A program made the translations under genes and the position numbers. This document shows positions 16,749-27,300 of a DNA stretch of 64,000 nucleotides, piece after piece (the stretch's first letter is position 1; the number at the start of each line of letters is the position of its first letter). The stretch is from Actinosynnema sp042752395 (GTDB taxonomy: Bacteria; Actinomycetota; Actinomycetes; Mycobacteriales; Pseudonocardiaceae): contig NZ_JBHYXZ010000012.1 of NCBI RefSeq assembly GCF_042752395.1, positions 29,106 to 93,105 of the forward strand, written 5' to 3'. The notes under the pieces were generated by a model, which was given only the letters and a program-made list of their open reading frames with translations, was not told where the DNA came from and searched no databases.

Positions 16749-18004
16749 CAGGACCGCTCCTTGGTCTCGTCGTCCACGGCGTCACCCGGGACCGGGCCGC
16801 CGATCCCGTCCGGGGCGGCCGCCCCGCCGCGCAGCCCGTCCTCGTTGCGCGCCGCCACGTCCTCCCGCGTGCCGGCGGTCGCCGCCTCGGCAGGCGTCGG
16901 TGGGATCGCCGCCAGCGCCGCCGGCTCGGGGCTGCGCACGGTCACGTCCACGTGCACGATGTCGGCCATGGCGCGGCGCACGGTGTCGTCCACGCGCCGC
17001 ATGAACGCCTCCACGTCCAGGTCGCCGCCGACCTTCTCCGCGAGGGCACGCACCGCGTCGGCCAGCGCCGCTTCGCGTACGGCCGACGCCTGGATGTTCA
17101 TCCGCATCTCGTGCAGCACGTCCCGCACCCGCAGCACGCGTTCCTGATCGGTCCCCGGGGCGTCGGTGAAGATCAGCCCGCCGAACGGGTCGCCACCGGG
17201 AACGTAGAGGTCGTACAGGGTCTGGCCGTACCCGTGCGCACCGCGCAAGAGGTTGACCAGGGTCTCCTCCGCCCCGCTCCACAGCTTGACCGGCCGGTTC
17301 AGCAGTTCGTCGACCACTTCCTTGGCACTGGGCATGTCGTCCTCCATCCCGCCCAGCAGGGCGGCCAGTTCGTGTCGTGATCCGCGGTAGACGTTCTGGT
17401 CCACAGCCGCGCTGTAGCCCGGCACCCGGCCGGACGAGGTGAACTGGGCGACCGCGACCGGCAGACCGCCGTACCCGTTCCACACCGATGCGGGGAGCAT
17501 CGCCGCGCCGGACTCCTTCGAGCGGGTCACGTAGTCCGGGTACCAGGAGATCCACAGCGGTGGCAGTCCTGCGAGCGACGCGTAGCCGAGGCCGCCCTTG
17601 TCGCGGTCGGTCGGCGCAGCCCAGTACCAGCGAGGGATGTAGACCAGCGGCACCACGTAGCCGCGTCCCCGCAGGCCCGCGATGATCGCACGCGCGAGGT
17701 TCACCCCCGCCTCACCGCGGCCCGAGTAGTCCTCCACGTCGATGATGACCGGCACGCCGGGCGGCACCTGCTCCGCGATCACCTGCACCTGGCGGGACGC
17801 CGAGACGTTCTCCCGCTGGTAGTGATACGCGGCCACGAGCATCCCGGCACCCCGGCACCCGTCGAGCTGGCGGCGGAAGTGCGGCTGCTTCCAGTCGCCG
17901 TCGGAGCACAGGACGAAGGAGAACTCGAACCCGCCGCGTACCATCGCGCCGAAGTCGGTCAAGCCGGCCTGGTAGTTGCTGATGTCGACGCCGTACACCG
18001 TCAT
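16748..18004 (-). CDS. GH25-type lysozyme endolysin
   Basis: 418 residues from ATG 18004 (an ATG two codons earlier is weaker). The N-terminal domain (about 1-215) is a GH25-like TIM barrel: Asp7 in VYGVDISNYQ and the Asp89/Glu91 pair in VIIDVED are the expected catalytic acids. The C-terminal half (about 250-418) is helical and acidic (KEVVDELLNRPVKLWSG) and has no cell-wall-binding repeat that I recognise. It would cleave the peptidoglycan glycan strand at lysis. No signal peptide, so export depends on a holin, matching the coupled gene downstream. Confidence 0.88.
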   Translation of the reverse strand: MTVYGVDISNYQAGLTDFGAMVRGGFEFSFVLCSDGDWKQPHFRRQLDGCRGAGMLVAAYHYQRENVSASRQVQVIAEQVPPGVPVIIDVEDYSGRGEAGVNLARAIIAGLRGRGYVVPLVYIPRWYWAAPTDRDKGGLGYASLAGLPPLWISWYPDYVTRSKESGAAMLPASVWNGYGGLPVAVAQFTSSGRVPGYSAAVDQNVYRGSRHELAALLGGMEDDMPSAKEVVDELLNRPVKLWSGAEETLVNLLRGAHGYGQTLYDLYVPGGDPFGGLIFTDAPGTDQERVLRVRDVLHEMRMNIQASAVREAALADAVRALAEKVGGDLDVEAFMRRVDDTVRRAMADIVHVDVTVRSPEPAALAAIPPTPAEAATAGTREDVAARNEDGLRGGAAAPDGIGGPVPGDAVDDETKERS

Positions 18005-18009
18005 GCCCA

Positions 18010-18495
18010 TCACCTGCACAGGTCTCGGGGCGCAGGCGGGAACGGGTGCTCCGCCTGCTTCCGCTTCGCGCTGTCGCGCTTCGTCAGGTACTCGTGCAGC
18101 GCCGCGCGGAACGACTCCCGCGCCTGCGGCGACGCGCCACCCGTCATCAACTGGCCCACGGTGGCCATCAGCTCGTCGAGCGCCTGCTGCGCCTCGCCCG
18201 TCGCCACCGTCCGCGCGTCCAACGCGTCGGCGAACCGGTTGGCGTACGCCAGCTGGCACTCCGACAGCCGCCAGGTCGTCACCGTCGTGTACATGGTCAG
18301 CACCAGCACCACCACGCCGAGCACCACCTGGTAGCTCGGACGCCATCTACGACGCGGCACGGTCTGCACGGCACCCTCCACGGCGTTGGCGATTCGGTGC
18401 ACGTCCTGGCTGCTGCGGGTGTAGAGCACACCCAGCACGAAGCCGCCGGCGAGCCACACCACCGAGTGCAGCAGGTACTGCCAGTTGGGGATCAC
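18010..18495 (-). CDS. Two-helix membrane protein of the lysis region
   Basis: 161 residues. Hydrophobic segments at about 9-25 (LHSVVWLAGGFVLGVLY) and 55-73 (YQVVLGVVVLVLTMYTTVT), then a soluble helical tail (about 80-160, rich in Ala/Arg/Glu). Lies between a smaller membrane protein and the lysin, with overlaps of a few bases on both sides. Could be an antiholin, spanin-like or second holin protein; the sequence does not decide. Confidence 0.6.
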   Translation of the reverse strand: MIPNWQYLLHSVVWLAGGFVLGVLYTRSSQDVHRIANAVEGAVQTVPRRRWRPSYQVVLGVVVLVLTMYTTVTTWRLSECQLAYANRFADALDARTVATGEAQQALDELMATVGQLMTGGASPQARESFRAALHEYLTKRDSAKRKQAEHPFPPAPRDLCR

Positions 18496-18767
18496 GACGA
18501 CTGATCACCTCCCGGCTCGGTTCCGTCGGCCGGCGGCTCCTCGGGCGACAGCACGGTGGCCAGCCGCTCGCGGACCGCGTCCACAGGCGACCGGCCGGTG
18601 CCCGAGCGGCGAGCGCCGACCACGTACAGGGAGCCGACGACGATGCCGAAGATGCCGCTGATGTAGGGGTCGCGGCGTGCGGGGTCGATCAGGCCGACCA
18701 CGACGCTGCCGGCCCACACCAGGGTGATCAGGGTCGTGAGCGCGATCCACAGCCGCCTCGGCAGCAC
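18492..18767 (-). CDS. Small two-helix membrane protein, possible holin
   Basis: 91 residues with two hydrophobic helices (about 7-26, WIALTTLITLVWAGSVVVGL; about 36-50, ISGIFGIVVGSLYVV) and a charged C-terminus. Starts at GTG 18767 after GGGAGG. Its length and hairpin topology match class II holins. Overlaps the next gene by 4 bp. Confidence 0.6.
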   Translation of the reverse strand: MLPRRLWIALTTLITLVWAGSVVVGLIDPARRDPYISGIFGIVVGSLYVVGARRSGTGRSPVDAVRERLATVLSPEEPPADGTEPGGDQSS

Positions 18768-18883
18768 AGCACCTCCCGGCGGTGTGGTCCTCGCTCCCCG
18801 CAGCTCGGATTCCGGTCATCGGGGGCAGGATCACGTGCCGTGGTCGTGGCGCGCGTGTCCGTGCCACTGCGGTGGGTGTGGTG

Positions 18884-19099
18884 TCACACGGCTGGTTGGC
18901 CGGTGTCGCCCAGGGTGGGTGGGCGGTCGCCGAGCCGCTGCGCCAGCTCGTCGCGTTCGCGGGTCACCCGGAGGAGGGTCGCGCGGGTGACCGCCAGCTC
19001 CTGCATGAGCCCGGCGAGCCGGTCGGCCGAGACGCGGGCGAGTTCGTCGAAAACCCCTTGGAACTCCAGGTCGGGGTTCGTGTGCTGGTCAGACATCAT
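18884..19099 (-). CDS. Small coiled-coil protein
   Basis: 71 residues, starting at one of two tandem ATG codons (19099 or 19096). A long amphipathic helix (about 15-55, VFDELARVSADRLAGLMQEL) predicts a coiled coil. Overlaps the preceding 59-residue gene by 11 bp. Found at the junction of tail and lysis genes; function unknown. Confidence 0.6.
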   Translation of the reverse strand: MMSDQHTNPDLEFQGVFDELARVSADRLAGLMQELAVTRATLLRVTRERDELAQRLGDRPPTLGDTGQPAV

Positions 19100-19268
19100 C
19101 GGTCCATTCCGGTATGGGCAGGAGACGGGCGGCGACAGCGTGGAACTGCGGGGTGCCGAGGGCGTCGGTCAGCTCGTCCAGCGCGTCCTGCGGCAGTCCT
19201 GTGGACGGCATCGATGGCGGTCCCTGCTCCTCCTGCTGGCCCAGGCCGGGCAACAGCCACTCAGCCAC
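19089..19268 (-). CDS. 59-residue protein between tail and lysis genes
   Basis: Short gene from GTG 19268, overlapping the stop of the large tail gene by 8 bp and the next small gene by 11 bp. The product contains a predicted helix (LPQDALDELTDAL) and ends PIPEWTDDV. Tight packing on both sides and typical third-position GC support translation. No homology recognised. Confidence 0.55.
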   Translation of the reverse strand: MAEWLLPGLGQQEEQGPPSMPSTGLPQDALDELTDALGTPQFHAVAARLLPIPEWTDDV

Positions 19269-22200
19269 CGCGCACCTCCGCCGCCAACTCGCTCACGGCC
19301 GCCCACAGCAGGCCGATGGCTGAGGTGTGGTCCAGCCGTTCCTGCCCAGGCGCGACCTCATCGGGGAGGTGGTCGGCCATCGGCCCGACGTGGAACTGGC
19401 GGTCGGTGTGGTAGCGCCACCGGCGTGCGGGGTTGGCCTCCACCACCTCGAGTGCCGAGAACGGCAGGTCACCGATCTCGGTCTTGTGGCTGGAGTGGGA
19501 CGCGGTCTGCCACGCCGCGGCGTAGCAGGTCGCGAACGCGTTGGAGTTGTCGCGCACGAACTCCATCGCGGAGTCGGCGGTGCCCGGTCCGGTCGGGAAG
19601 ATGCGGATACCGACGGTCTGGCCGTACTTGTTGCCCCAGTGGAAGCCGGCGTATCCCGCGAGGTCGGCACCCTGCGCGAGGGGGGTGGACGGGGTGCGGT
19701 AGTCGTGCAGGAACTCCCAGAACGGCCGTGCCCGGATGGTGTAGCCCGCGGGTGCGCTGGTCGACCCGTACGGCACGGTGATCCGGAAGAAGCCGCCGAT
19801 CTTCGTGGGCCACAGCGCCGGGTCGGTGGTGTTCATGGTCGAGTTGGTGATCAGGCCCATCTGCATGGCGCTGACCTCGTACGTCGTGCTCGGGTCGCCG
19901 GTGCCGAACCATGAGACGCGCGGGGTGAGCAGCTGCCAGATTTGGTCTTGCATGAGCTGGCCGTTGTAGAGCTGCAGCACGCCGGGCCAGGTGGGTGTGA
20001 GCAGCCCGGTGTCGGCCGCGAGCAGCGGGTAGCGGGAGCCGCCGAGGCCGGGGTGCATGTACATCTGGCTGCCCTGCAGCGGGTTGATGACCCGGGCGTA
20101 GCCGACGATGTCGACCGAGCCGATGGTGCCGCTGAAGCTGGCGGTGCCGTCGTTGTTGAGCGACACCGTGTTGGATCCGCTGCTGTTGAACAGTTTGAAG
20201 CCTGAGGCGTTGAGCAGGTAGCGGGCACCCGTGTCGCCGGACTTCAGCTCGCCGGCCACGATCACCGAGGCCGTCATCGTCCCCGCGGTCAGCTTCGACA
20301 CCGACAGGCTCTGGATCTTCGCGTCGTCGATCGCGGCGTCGGCGATCAGCACGTTGGTGGCGACCTGCCGGAACGTCACCTCGTCGAACGACACCTGCTG
20401 GCTGGCGGCCAGGCCCTGCACACCCACGTACAGCTCGGCGGTCGCCGCGACCAGGTAGCGGGCGGCCGTGTCGCGGGACACGCGGCCCTCCACCACCATC
20501 CAGCCGTCCTTGGTGAACGACGACCGGGACGGCAGCGCGGACACGGGGATCACCGAGCCGGTCTCGTCGAGCAGCCGCACCCCGCCGAACACCGCGGGCG
20601 TGCTGCCGGTCGTGCCGGTGAGGCGGCAGCGGAACCGCACGTACCACTGCTCGGCGCCGCCCTGCGCCTGCAGCCGCGCGAGCACCGCGCGTCGCCATGG
20701 CACCGCGGAACCCGCCACCTGCAGCGCCCAGTCGCCGTGCGACGACACCGGCACGCCGGTGATCTCGCCGTAGGCGGCTGTCCAGCGGCCGTTGCCGGTG
20801 TCGTGGTCCATCAGCAGCGCGACGCCCATGCGGGTCGTGCCCGCCGGGAGCGGCGCGGGCGCGGCCAGCGTGCCCTCCGTAGCGGCCCCCCCCCCCCCGC
20901 CCCGGCGGGGGGGGGGGTGGGGGGCGTGGGGGCGGGGGTTACCCCGGTGTGGGTGGGCGGTAACCCCGGTGAGCTGGACCGCGCGGAAGCGACCCAGGAA
21001 CGCCTGATGCACCACATGACCCAGGGACCNNNNNNNNNGTGTGGCACCACCCCCCCCGCGCCCCCCTGGGGGGGGGGGCCGCCGGGCGGGGGGGGGGGCG
21101 GGCCCCGGGGCCCGCCCGCCGCGCCCCCCCCCGCCGCGACCGTGCCGGTGAACCAGCCTTCCCAGGTGCGCCAGCCATCGGCCTGCGCCTGGGGGCGCTG
21201 CAGCGCGGCGGGCATCTGCATGCCGGTCGGGCTGTTCGCGCCCGCGAGATTGATGAACGAGCTGCTGCCGGTCGCGGTCTTGGACTCCACCCCGACCCAC
21301 GCCGAGCGCGTCGCGCCGGTGGAGTTCCGGTCGACGCGTACCCGCGCGGCCACCCGGTACAGCCGGCTCGGGTCGTAGGCGACGTCGGCTGCGGATCCCC
21401 AGCGGGCCAGGCCGCCCCCGTCCTTGTAGGTGCCGTCGGCGGACTGCCCGGTCGGCGGGGTCGAGCCGCTGCGGGTCTGCCATTCGGCGACCGCGTCGGC
21501 GCGCAGCAGCACGTGCTGGTCGGTGTTCTCCACGAACGACCAGCCGCCGCCCGCGGTCCAGGTGACGCCGTCGGCGGACTCCTGCAGGTCGGTGCCGGTC
21601 ACCAGGGCGGTGCGGGTCTCCGGCCGCTCGAACGACCCGTCCGGCACGAGGTTGCCGAAGTCGGTGAACTCCGACGCCACGCTGGAGAACACGTCGACCG
21701 GCACGCCGCTGGCCTGGGCGCTGGGCGGGCCCGCGTTGCCCCAGGCGTCGACCGCCACCAGCCGCACGTAGTAGGTGGTGCCCGCGTCCAGGTCGGTGAG
21801 CACGGTGCGCGCGACCAGCCCGTCGTCCGGACGCGACAACGTGGTGACGTGCGTGCTCGCGCTCGGCGTGAACCCGCTGGTGGTGGAGACGTGCACCTGC
21901 GCTGTCCACACGTCGACCGGGAACGCAGCCCCGTCGGCTGCCTGCCCGTCCCAGCCCACCTGCAGTGCCCCGAACAGCACGACGTCCACGATCGGCGTGG
22001 ACGGTGCGAGCGCGGGCGGCACCGCGTCCGCCTCGGTCTCCAGCGTGTCGGTCGCCCACGTCGACTTGTTGCCCCACGCGTCCTGCGCGCGGATGCGCCA
22101 CTCGTAGGCCGTGTTCGGCTCCAGCACCAGCACTGCGGTCGTCGCATCGGCCGGCACGGTGCCACCCGGCTGCCACGACCCCCACCCCGCGCGCCGCCAC

Positions 22201-23576
22201 TGCAGCTCGTACGCGCCGAGGTCCAGCAGCAGCGTGTCGTCCGTGTTCTGGACGGGCGGTGTCCACGACACGGTGGCGAGCGCCCGCAGGAACCCGCCCG
22301 CGATCTCGTACACCACCCCGTCCAGCTCGAGGTCCGTGGGCGGCTTCGGCGGGATGGTGTCGCGGGTCGGTGTGCCCGAGCCGGGCGCGTAGGGTGCCCC
22401 GCCGGGAAGGACCGGCGGCTGGTAGAGCCCGCCGTCCATGGAGCCGCCGGTGAGCTGCTCGATGCGGTCCTGCAGGATCTCCTCGGGGTCGCGGTAGCGG
22501 GCGCCGAACGCGACGCTGCCGGTGGCCGTCCCGTCGGCGTCCCACGCCACGGTGAGCTGCCGCACCCGCATCTGCCGTGTCTCGCCGCGCGGCCGGATCG
22601 CCACCACGTCGCCGCGGTCGTAGTCGACGAACGGCAGGTGCTGGCCGCTGCACGTCAGCCCGTAGGTGAACGAGTCGCGGGAGCGGGCGGTGACGGCGAT
22701 GGTGCCCTCGGCGATCTCCTGCAGCGCCGCCGCGGTGTCGACCTGGGACTGCGACAGGAACCCCTCGCGGCGGCCGTACCGCGAGGTCGCGCTGGCGTCG
22801 GTGACGGTGATGGCGGGGATGCCGTCGGTGTCGGTGACCGCGAGCATCGCCGACACCGTGTCCCGCCACGACAAGCTCTTGGGGCCCTCGGCGAGGTCGG
22901 AGCCGCGCAGCAGCTGCACTCCGTCCGGGCCGGTGAGGTCGGCACCGTGGTTGCCGTAGGCGTACAGCTGCAGCACCGTGCCGCCGGTGACGCGCGCGAC
23001 GGCGAGACGGCGGTCGGCCCAGCGCGTCAGGATGTCCAGGTAGGACTGCCCCATGTCGAGGAACTCGTCGGGCATCACCGCCCACGGCTGCCCGGAGGAG
23101 TCGTGGCCGTCGGTGAACCCGAGGGTCAGTTCGGGCCACCAGCCGCGGGTTTGCGCGGCCTCCACGAGGCGGCGTAGCGCGTAGCCGGGCGTGACACCTT
23201 CGAACCGCACCCCAGGTACCTCGACGCTGGGGTAGCCCTCGGGGTAGACCCGCGCGTACGCCAGCCCGTACAGCGAACTGGAGCCTTTCCAGGTGCCGGT
23301 CTCGCCGTCGGTGACCTCGTCGTCGGTCATCTCGTCGAGCACGAACCGGCCGTCGGGGATCTCCTGGCCGTCGAGGAGCAGCACCACCTCCGCCTGGTCG
23401 GCCAGCAGCGCGTAGCTGGGATGGCTGGTGTCGTACTCCAGCAGCAGCGTCAACGGCTGGCCCTCGTCGCCGCCGATCTCCAGCCGAGTCCAGGCGGGCA
23501 GCACGGTGGAGCGGCGCCCGAGCGGGTCGACCATGCGCAGCACGGGGCGGGGCATGAGGCTCACGCGGACTGCCAC
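19261..23576 (-). CDS. Large tail/baseplate protein with FN3 domains (broken by assembly gap)
   Basis: One gene of about 1,430 codons in two frames joined across the gap at 21030-21038. The N-terminus (from 23576) resembles the ReqiPepy6 Gp37-like tail protein domain (about 1-370). Then come about three fibronectin type III repeats (for example WTPPVQNTDDTLLLDLGAYE and TTYYVRLVAVDAWGNAGPP). The part after the gap is beta-rich, with a carbohydrate-binding-like section and a fibre-like C-terminus ending at 19261. It is the probable tail-tip/receptor protein. The frame change sits in artefactual G/C homopolymer, so the gene is likely intact in reality. Confidence 0.8.
20893..21132. other. Assembly gap (9 N) with G/C homopolymer flanks inside the tail gene
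   Basis: Nine N at 21030-21038. To the left are C and G runs (20886-20935) and to the right further runs (21049-21130). Between the runs, 20968-21028 is ordinary complex sequence that reads well as coding on the plus strand (ELDRAEATQERLMHHMTQ), opposite to the tail gene. The stretch therefore looks like misjoined contig ends, not phage sequence. Confidence 0.7.
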
Positions 23577-24391
23577 CTCCTGCGGCCGGACACCTGGATG
23601 CGACTGGCGGCTGTAGTGGCTTCAGCGGTGACCGTAACCACCGGATCGGAGGACGAGGTAACCGGCACGGCCAGCGGGTAGGCGGACGTCCCCGACCAGT
23701 CGACGGTGTGCAGCAGGTCCACCGACGAGCCCTCCTGGCGGGCGGTGGGCTCGTCGGTGAGGGTGAGCAGCAGGTCGTCTCCGGCGGGCAGATCACCGGA
23801 GACCTGCAGCCACGACCCGTCGGAGCAGGTGATGCGCACGTTCCGCGCGGGTGGGCGCAGCCGCACCGTGAGGCCGGTGAGCGGCAGGTTCCCTCCGCCG
23901 AGCCCGGTGAGCGTGACCGGGCCGCTCGCGGGCAGCACGACCAGCGGCGTGGTGAGCACGGCGACGTCCTCCCAGCAGCCTGCGGGCACGACGAGCGGGA
24001 ACGTCACCTCGGCGCGCGACCCTGCGGCCATCGTGGTCGGCCCGATCGCGCCCTGGATCTCGGCGAAGCAGCGGCGTCCGCTGTCGGTATCGACGATCTC
24101 GGTGAGGCCGTACTGCTGGCCCATGATGCGCAGCAGCTCGTCGTAGCGGGCCCGCATCTGCCCGCGCAGCGTGCCGGACTCGGGGAACAGGCCGTCGGTG
24201 TCGCTGCCGAGGATCCACATGGCCAGGTCGAACGTCAGCTCCGCCAGCGGCTTCGGCTGCCAGCGCGCGCCGTCCAGCCCGGCGGTGGCGAGGTTCCCGC
24301 CGCGGCGTCCGGCGGTCGCGAGCCGGCTGCCGAGGGTGCGGACGTTCCACACGAGCGTGTCGAGCGACGTGCCGCCGACGGTGACGCTCAC
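23561..24391 (-). CDS. Distal tail (Dit)-like protein
   Basis: 276 residues between the tape measure and the large tail-tip gene, the standard place for the distal tail protein. Starts MSVTVGGTSLDTLVWNVRTL, the short beta-strand start typical of siphovirus distal tail proteins, and has a central galectin-like beta-sandwich region (about 120-240). Overlaps the tape measure stop by 4 bp and the downstream gene by 16 bp. Confidence 0.75.
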   Translation of the reverse strand: MSVTVGGTSLDTLVWNVRTLGSRLATAGRRGGNLATAGLDGARWQPKPLAELTFDLAMWILGSDTDGLFPESGTLRGQMRARYDELLRIMGQQYGLTEIVDTDSGRRCFAEIQGAIGPTTMAAGSRAEVTFPLVVPAGCWEDVAVLTTPLVVLPASGPVTLTGLGGGNLPLTGLTVRLRPPARNVRITCSDGSWLQVSGDLPAGDDLLLTLTDEPTARQEGSSVDLLHTVDWSGTSAYPLAVPVTSSSDPVVTVTAEATTAASRIQVSGRRRWQSA

Positions 24392-27300
24392 GATGGCCTC
24401 CCGAGTGCCTGCCCGAGCCCGTGCCGTGCCGCGCTGCCCATGCGCTTCGACGCCGTCACCGACGGCTTCTCCGGCAACGGGTTGTTGACGACCTGCGTGA
24501 CGTGCATTTCCCCGATCACCGGCTGCCCGTCAGCGGCGATGGTGTGCCGTACCGCAGCCGGCGAGGCGAGCGCGCTGGCGGCGGCTACACGCGCGGGCAC
24601 GATGCGCGCTCCGCCCGCGTTGGCCACCAGGTCGTCGGTGGACAGCGCCATCGCGGTGTGCATGACCCGCTCGCCCTGCCCGGAGCTGATCGCGCGCAGC
24701 AGCGGCTCGAAGCGCTCGGTGTTGCGGCGGTCGACAACCCACTCGCCGCCCGTCACCGCGATCAGCTTGTCGTCGCGGTTCGGTCCGCCCCCCGGCACCT
24801 TGCCGCCCTTGTTGAACCAGCCCGCGATCAGCCTGGCCATGTCGACGACCCGCGACGGGGACGGCCCGGACACCGACCCCAGCGCCCGGGTCAGCTCGCC
24901 CAGCTTGCGGACCGCGGTGTCGACGCCGTCGCTGATCGCATCACCGATGTCGGATGCCCAGTCACGGACCGTCTCGTAGGCGGCTCCCCACTTCGAGGAC
25001 CACTCGGGGCCGAGCGCGTCGAGGATGGTGTTGACGTGGCTGGTGGTGCCGGTGGCTCCGTCGGACGCGAAGGTCTGGATGTCCTGCCACGCACCGCTGA
25101 CGGTGTCCTTGGCGCCGCGCCACTTCTCGTCCCAGACGATGCCGATGCCGGTCAGCCAGCCGTCGATGTTCGCGCCGATCTCGCCGGAGTAGGTGGCCGT
25201 GTCCTCGGACGCGCCCGTCCAGAAGTCGACAAAGTTGGAGCCCAGCAACGCCAGCTTGTCGCCGACGAGCGTCTCGCTGACCGCCCACGCGTTCGCCATG
25301 TCGGCGCCGCGCTGCAGCATCCACGTCTCCGCGTCGGAGAATGCCTGCTTCCACAGACCTACCTCCTCGTCGAGGGTGGTGCGGACGTCGCGCAGGATCT
25401 GCTCGATCTCGGACTCCGGGTCGCCGCCGGCGGCCTCGTCGACCAGCAGGGCGATGCCGATGAACCCGAACACCCGTCCTGCCGCGCCGAGGGCACGGGA
25501 CCAGCCGGACTTTGCGCCCTTCCCCACACCTTCGGCGGCCGCGGTACCGGCCTTCTCCCCGGACTTGCGGGCTGCGTCGGCGTCCACGACGACCGGCACG
25601 TCGACCCCACCGCCCGGCTTGCCGCCGGCCTTCCCGTCGGCGCCCTTCTTCTTGCCGACCGCGTCGAGATCCGCGTCCCCGGCGGTGTCCTTGACCTCCT
25701 TGCGCCACTTCTTCAACCAGTCGATCGAGTCCTTGATGCCGGACCCCATGTCGGTGAAGAACTTCAGCAGCTTGCCTCCGATGACGAGGAACGCGAGCGC
25801 GGCGATGCCGAGGCCACCGACCGCGCCGATGACGTCCTGCGCGGGCTCCGGCAGGGCGTTGAACCCGTCGGCGAGGAGCTGCAGCAGGTCGGCCAGGGCA
25901 CGCACGGCGGGCGTGAGCACGTCGGCCACGCCGCCGGCCAGCTCGCCGACCAGCGGCCCGGCATCGCCCAGGGCCTCAAGGAACTCGCCGACCGCGTCGG
26001 CCAAGTCCAGCAGCGACGGTTCGGCCTGGTCGAACGCCTTCCCCAACCCTTCGATCACCGCGACCGCGCCCGGACCGATGCGCTCGCCGATCCGGACCAG
26101 CACCTGGGCGATGTCGGCGCCCGTGGAGACGAGCGCCTTGAGGACGGGCAGCAGCACGTCGACCGCGTCGCCGACCGCGGCGAACAGCTTGGTGAGCGCT
26201 TCCTGTCCCTCCGCGCTCTCGAGGAAGTCGGCTAGCCGGTCGGTCAGCTCGTCCAAGGTGTGGAACAGGCCGGCGCCCTCGGCGTTGCTGGCGCGGGCGA
26301 CGGCGGCGAAGATCCGGGCGACGTTCTTCAGCGCGCGACCGAGTGCCTTGACCTGGTCGACGCCGTCGCGCATCCACTCTTCGAGCTTTCCGGACTCGCG
26401 GGCCGTGCGGATGAAGTCGGCGAACCGCTGGGTGAGGTCGGTGACGTCCTCGCCCACCTCGGGCAGCAGCTCGGAGCCGACGGTGACGAAGTCGAGCAGC
26501 ACTTGGGCGGCGGGCTGGATCGCTCCGCGTGTCGCGTGCCAGAGGCCGTTGAAGTTGTCCAGGGACGTGCCGAAGTCGTCGACCGTGGAGTCCTGCGCCA
26601 GGAAGTCCGCGATGTCGTGCGCCATGCCGTTGAACGTGGTCGCCGTCTCGCCCATCTCGGAGCGCAGCATCGGCAGGTACCGGTCGGCCAGCTCGGTGAT
26701 CCGGCTGCCCAGTCCGGAGAACATCCGCTCCTGCACGTCCAGGCGCAGCGCGTCGAACTCGGGCTGCAGACCCTTCACCGCGTCCACGACCTGCTGAGCC
26801 GACCGTGCGAGCGCAGGCGCCGCCTTCCCAGCGGCGGAAGCGATGCTGGCTGCTGCGTCCTCCTGCGCCCACGCCGCGTCCCGGATCGCCGCCGCCAGAT
26901 CCCGCTCGGCGTCGGCCACGTCCCGCGCCGCATCGGTGCGGGCCTGCGCGAGGCCGTCCTGGGCGTCGGCCACCTCCTGCGCGGCGTCGGCGACCCGCCG
27001 CTGTGCCGCGACCACGTTGTCCGCGCCGTCCACTCCCGCCGCGTTCGCCGCAGCCGCTTCACGCTGTAGGTCGGCGTACCGCTCACGGGTCTCGTCCAGC
27101 GCGAGCTGCGCTTCCTCCACGCCGAGCCGGGCTTCCTCGAGGTCGAGCCCGCCGCGGCCGGAGCGCTGTACCTCGGCGAACCGCTGCTGCGCGCGGGTCA
27201 ACGCGAGGATCGCGGACCGCTCGTCCAGCGCCCCGCCCCGCAACGCCAGCTGCAGGTCTTCAAGCCGTTCGGCGGCCTCCGCCCGCTCCCGGTTGAGGTC

